Shown here: positions 62,115 through 64,000 of the stretch, one piece after another | Position numbering within the stretch: position 1 is the stretch's first letter | How the letters are laid out: every line of letters begins with the position of its first letter | Assembly: GCF_000381885.1 (NCBI RefSeq) | Contig: NZ_KB907226.1 | Span: forward strand, 1-64,000 | Reading direction: 5' to 3' | DNA: 64,000 bases | Source of the DNA: Actinomadura atramentaria DSM 43919 | GTDB taxonomy: Bacteria > Actinomycetota > Actinomycetes > Streptosporangiales > Streptosporangiaceae | Notes under the pieces: model-generated | Database searches by the model: none | The model's input: the letters and a program-made list of their open reading frames with translations, nothing else | Told to the model about the DNA's origin: nothing | Position numbers and translations under genes: made by a program

Positions 62115-62894
62115 GTGCCGGAGAAGACCACCACTGACACGACGGCGGCCTCGTCGTCCGACCAGCACGCGCCGCGCGCGGGCTGGAAACGCGTCCTGCT
62201 GAAGCTGTCGGGCGAGGCGTTCGCCGGCGGCGACCCGCTCGGCATCGACCCCGCCGTCGTGCAGCACGTGGCCGAGGCGGTCGCGGAGGCCGTCCGCGAC
62301 GGCGTGCAGGTCGCCGTGGTGTGCGGCGGGGGCAACATGTTCCGCGGCGCGCAGCTCGCCGAACGCGGCATGGACCGCGGGCGCGGCGACTACATGGGCA
62401 TGATCGGCACCGTGATCAACTGCCTGGCGCTGCAGGACTTCCTGGAGAAGCTGGGCCTGGACACCCGCGTCCAGACGGCGATCACGATGAGCCAGGTCGC
62501 CGAGCCGTACATCCCCCGCCGCGCGATCCGGCACCTGGAGAAGGGCCGCGTCGTGATCTTCGGCGCCGGGCTCGGCCAGCCGTTCTTCTCCACCGACACC
62601 ACCGCCGCGCAGCGCGCCCTGGAGATCGGCGCGGAGGCGGTGCTCAAGGCCACCCAGGTCGACGGCGTGTACGACGCGGACCCGCGCAAGAATCCGCACG
62701 CGGTGAAGTTCGACCGGCTGGACTACGGTGAGGTCCTGCAGCGGGGTCTGAAGGTCATGGACGCGACGGCCATCAGCCTCTGCATGGACAACGCGCTGCC
62801 CATCGTGGTCTTCGACCTGATGGGCCAGGGCAACATCGTCCGGGCCGTCCGCGGCGAGAAGATCGGCACGCTGGTCAGCCCGGCGGACCGCTGA
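62115..62894 (+). CDS. pyrH: uridylate kinase
   Basis: PyrH phosphorylates UMP to UDP. The 259-residue amino-acid-kinase-fold protein has LLKLSGEAFAGGDPLGID, VCGGGNMFRG, MIGTVINCLALQDFLE, GAGLGQPFFSTDTTAAQRA and KATQVDGVYDADPRKNP. The first 22 residues are a polar extension. GTG at 62115 follows the AGGAGG within gaggaggcc. Confidence 0.96.
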   Translation: MPEKTTTDTTAASSSDQHAPRAGWKRVLLKLSGEAFAGGDPLGIDPAVVQHVAEAVAEAVRDGVQVAVVCGGGNMFRGAQLAERGMDRGRGDYMGMIGTVINCLALQDFLEKLGLDTRVQTAITMSQVAEPYIPRRAIRHLEKGRVVIFGAGLGQPFFSTDTTAAQRALEIGAEAVLKATQVDGVYDADPRKNPHAVKFDRLDYGEVLQRGLKVMDATAISLCMDNALPIVVFDLMGQGNIVRAVRGEKIGTLVSPADR

Positions 62895-62942
62895 CCACAG
62901 ACGGGCCGGAAACGGCCGACCAAAGGTGAACCGGGAGTCGAA

Positions 62943-63500
62943 GTGATCGACGAGACCCTCCTCGAAGCCGAGGAGAAGATGGAGAAGGCGGTCGCGGTCG
63001 CCAAGGAGGACTTCCAGGGCATCCGCACCGGGCGCGTCACCCCGGCCATGTTCAACAAGATCACCGCGGAGTACTACGGGACGCCGACGCCGATCAACCA
63101 GCTCGCGTCGTTCACGCTGCCCGAGCCGCGGATGGTCATCGTCCAGGTCTTCGACAAGTCGTCGCTGTCGGCGGTGGAGCGGGCGATCCGCGACAGCGAC
63201 CTCGGCGTGAACCCCACCAACGACGGCAACGTGCTGCGCGTCGTGTTCCCCGAGCTTTCGGAGGAGCGCCGCCGCGAGTTCGTCAAGGTGGCGGGCGGCA
63301 AGGCCGAGGACGCGAAGGTGTCGATCCGCAACGTGCGGCGGCGGGCCAAGGACGCGCTGGAGAAGCTCGCCAAGGACGGCGACGCGGGCGAGGACGAGGT
63401 CCGGCGTGCTGAGAAGGAGCTCGACGACGCGACGCAGAAGTACGTCGCGCAGATCGACGAGCTGCTCGAGCACAAGAAAGCCGAACTGCTCGAAGTCTGA
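62943..63500 (+). CDS. frr: ribosome recycling factor
   Basis: RRF splits post-termination ribosomes with EF-G. The 185-residue protein has the family layout: a long helix bundle (EEKMEKAVAVAKEDFQGIRTGRVTP), the small domain (EYYGTPTPINQLASF, then PTNDGNVLRVVFPELSEERR), and the second bundle strand (VSIRNVRRRAKDALEKL). GTG at 62943. It overlaps the next gene by one base at the stop (TGATG). Confidence 0.96.
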   Translation: MIDETLLEAEEKMEKAVAVAKEDFQGIRTGRVTPAMFNKITAEYYGTPTPINQLASFTLPEPRMVIVQVFDKSSLSAVERAIRDSDLGVNPTNDGNVLRVVFPELSEERRREFVKVAGGKAEDAKVSIRNVRRRAKDALEKLAKDGDAGEDEVRRAEKELDDATQKYVAQIDELLEHKKAELLEV

Positions 63501-64000
63501 TGGAAACCGACAGGACCGGGGACACCGTGACCTCACCCGGCGGGCCGGAGGAATCCGGCGGCGGGGAGCAGCCCCCGGCGAAGAAGCGCGGCGGGCGGAA
63601 CCTGCCGGTCGCGATCGGCGTCGGGGTCTTCCTCGGCGCCCTCGTCCTGGTCTCGCTCTACACGGTGAAGGAGATCTTCCTCGCCGTCATGATCGTGTTC
63701 CTGTTCCTGGGGATGCGCGAGCTGACGCAGGCGTTCCGGTCGCGCGGCATCGAGGTGCCGTTCGCGCCGGTCGCGGCGGCGATGGTCGCCGCGCCGCTCG
63801 TCGCGTACTGGTGGGGGACGCGGGGCCTGGTCGCCGTCGTGGCGCTGACGGTCCTCGCCGTGATGATCGTGCGGATGGCGCGCGGGAGCAGCGACGGCTA
63901 CGTCCGGGACGTGACGGCCGGGGTCTTCACGGCCGGATACCTGGTGCTGATGGGCGGCGTCGTCGCGCTGCTGATGCGGCCGGACGACGGTGACCACCGG
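63500..64000 (+). CDS. cdsA: phosphatidate cytidylyltransferase, N-terminal part (3' end outside window)
   Basis: CdsA makes CDP-diacylglycerol for phospholipid synthesis. Only the first 167 codons are present: a polar Pro/Gly-rich N-terminus and at least four membrane helices (LPVAIGVGVFLGALVLVSLY, IFLAVMIVFLFLGMRELTQAF and others). The catalytic signature is beyond the window, so the call rests on the helices, the GMRELTQAF segment and the position after frr. ATG at 63500 overlaps the frr stop; GTG at 63527 is an alternative. Confidence 0.82.
   Translation, partial: METDRTGDTVTSPGGPEESGGGEQPPAKKRGGRNLPVAIGVGVFLGALVLVSLYTVKEIFLAVMIVFLFLGMRELTQAFRSRGIEVPFAPVAAAMVAAPLVAYWWGTRGLVAVVALTVLAVMIVRMARGSSDGYVRDVTAGVFTAGYLVLMGGVVALLMRPDDGDHR

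Overview
The window comes from a very GC-rich actinomycete chromosome. The order of the housekeeping genes (thiL, thiD, rpmB, a FakA-like kinase, recG, rsmD, coaD, rpmF, rnc, mutM, smc, ftsY, amtB, glnK, glnD, ffh, rpsP, rimM, trmD, rplS, lepB, rnhB, dprA, xerC, rpsB, tsf, pyrH, frr, cdsA) is typical of Streptomyces and its relatives. GTG starts are common. A filamentous genus such as Actinomadura is plausible, but the sequence alone does not fix the genus.

Bases 1-20046 are accessory metabolism. They hold the end of a biotin carboxylase subunit, an aspartate-dehydrogenase-like / alpha-beta hydrolase / cupin operon, an acetoacetate-decarboxylase-like enzyme, a DUF3140 protein, a fused FAD and Fe-S oxidoreductase overlapping an enolase-superfamily enzyme, and a TPP enzyme facing an SDR / GH15 / zinc-dehydrogenase group. 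After a class 3 lipase comes a leftward operon encoding a nitrate/sulfonate/thiamine-precursor-type ABC importer and a second zinc dehydrogenase. A divergent MarR regulator follows. The motif GATACCTTG occurs both at the MarR/ABC promoter and, repeated, upstream of the aspartate-dehydrogenase operon, so the two ends of this block may form one regulon.

Bases 20043-35928 hold DUF3515, a Lrp-type ligand-binding domain protein, thiL, a CBM2-like membrane protein, thiD, rpmB, a DAK2 protein, recG, a HEAT-repeat gene, rsmD, a class B penicillin-binding protein, coaD, yceD, rpmF, rnc and mutM. recG is interrupted in its Walker A motif by a 341-residue intein. It starts with Ala and carries the Trp/Cys/Thr signature of class 3 inteins, plus an intact-looking LAGLIDADG endonuclease. 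Directly after recG a 26-codon, apparently leaderless ORF resembles actinobacterial leader peptides, and it can pair with the ribosome binding site of the HEAT-repeat gene.

Bases 35930-52996 are chromosome-structure, protein-targeting, nitrogen-sensing and ribosome-assembly genes: acylphosphatase, a small coiled-coil protein behind a structured leader, smc, ftsY, amtB-glnK-glnD with GlnR-like boxes, ffh, rpsP, khpA, rimM, trmD, rplS, lepB, rnhB and DUF2469. Bases 53509-64000 hold dprA and yifB (leftward), a 1.26 kb repeat-rich gene-free block, yraN, xerC, an M23 peptidase, then rpsB, tsf, pyrH, frr and the start of cdsA. I saw no tRNA, rRNA, insertion sequence or convincing CRISPR array.
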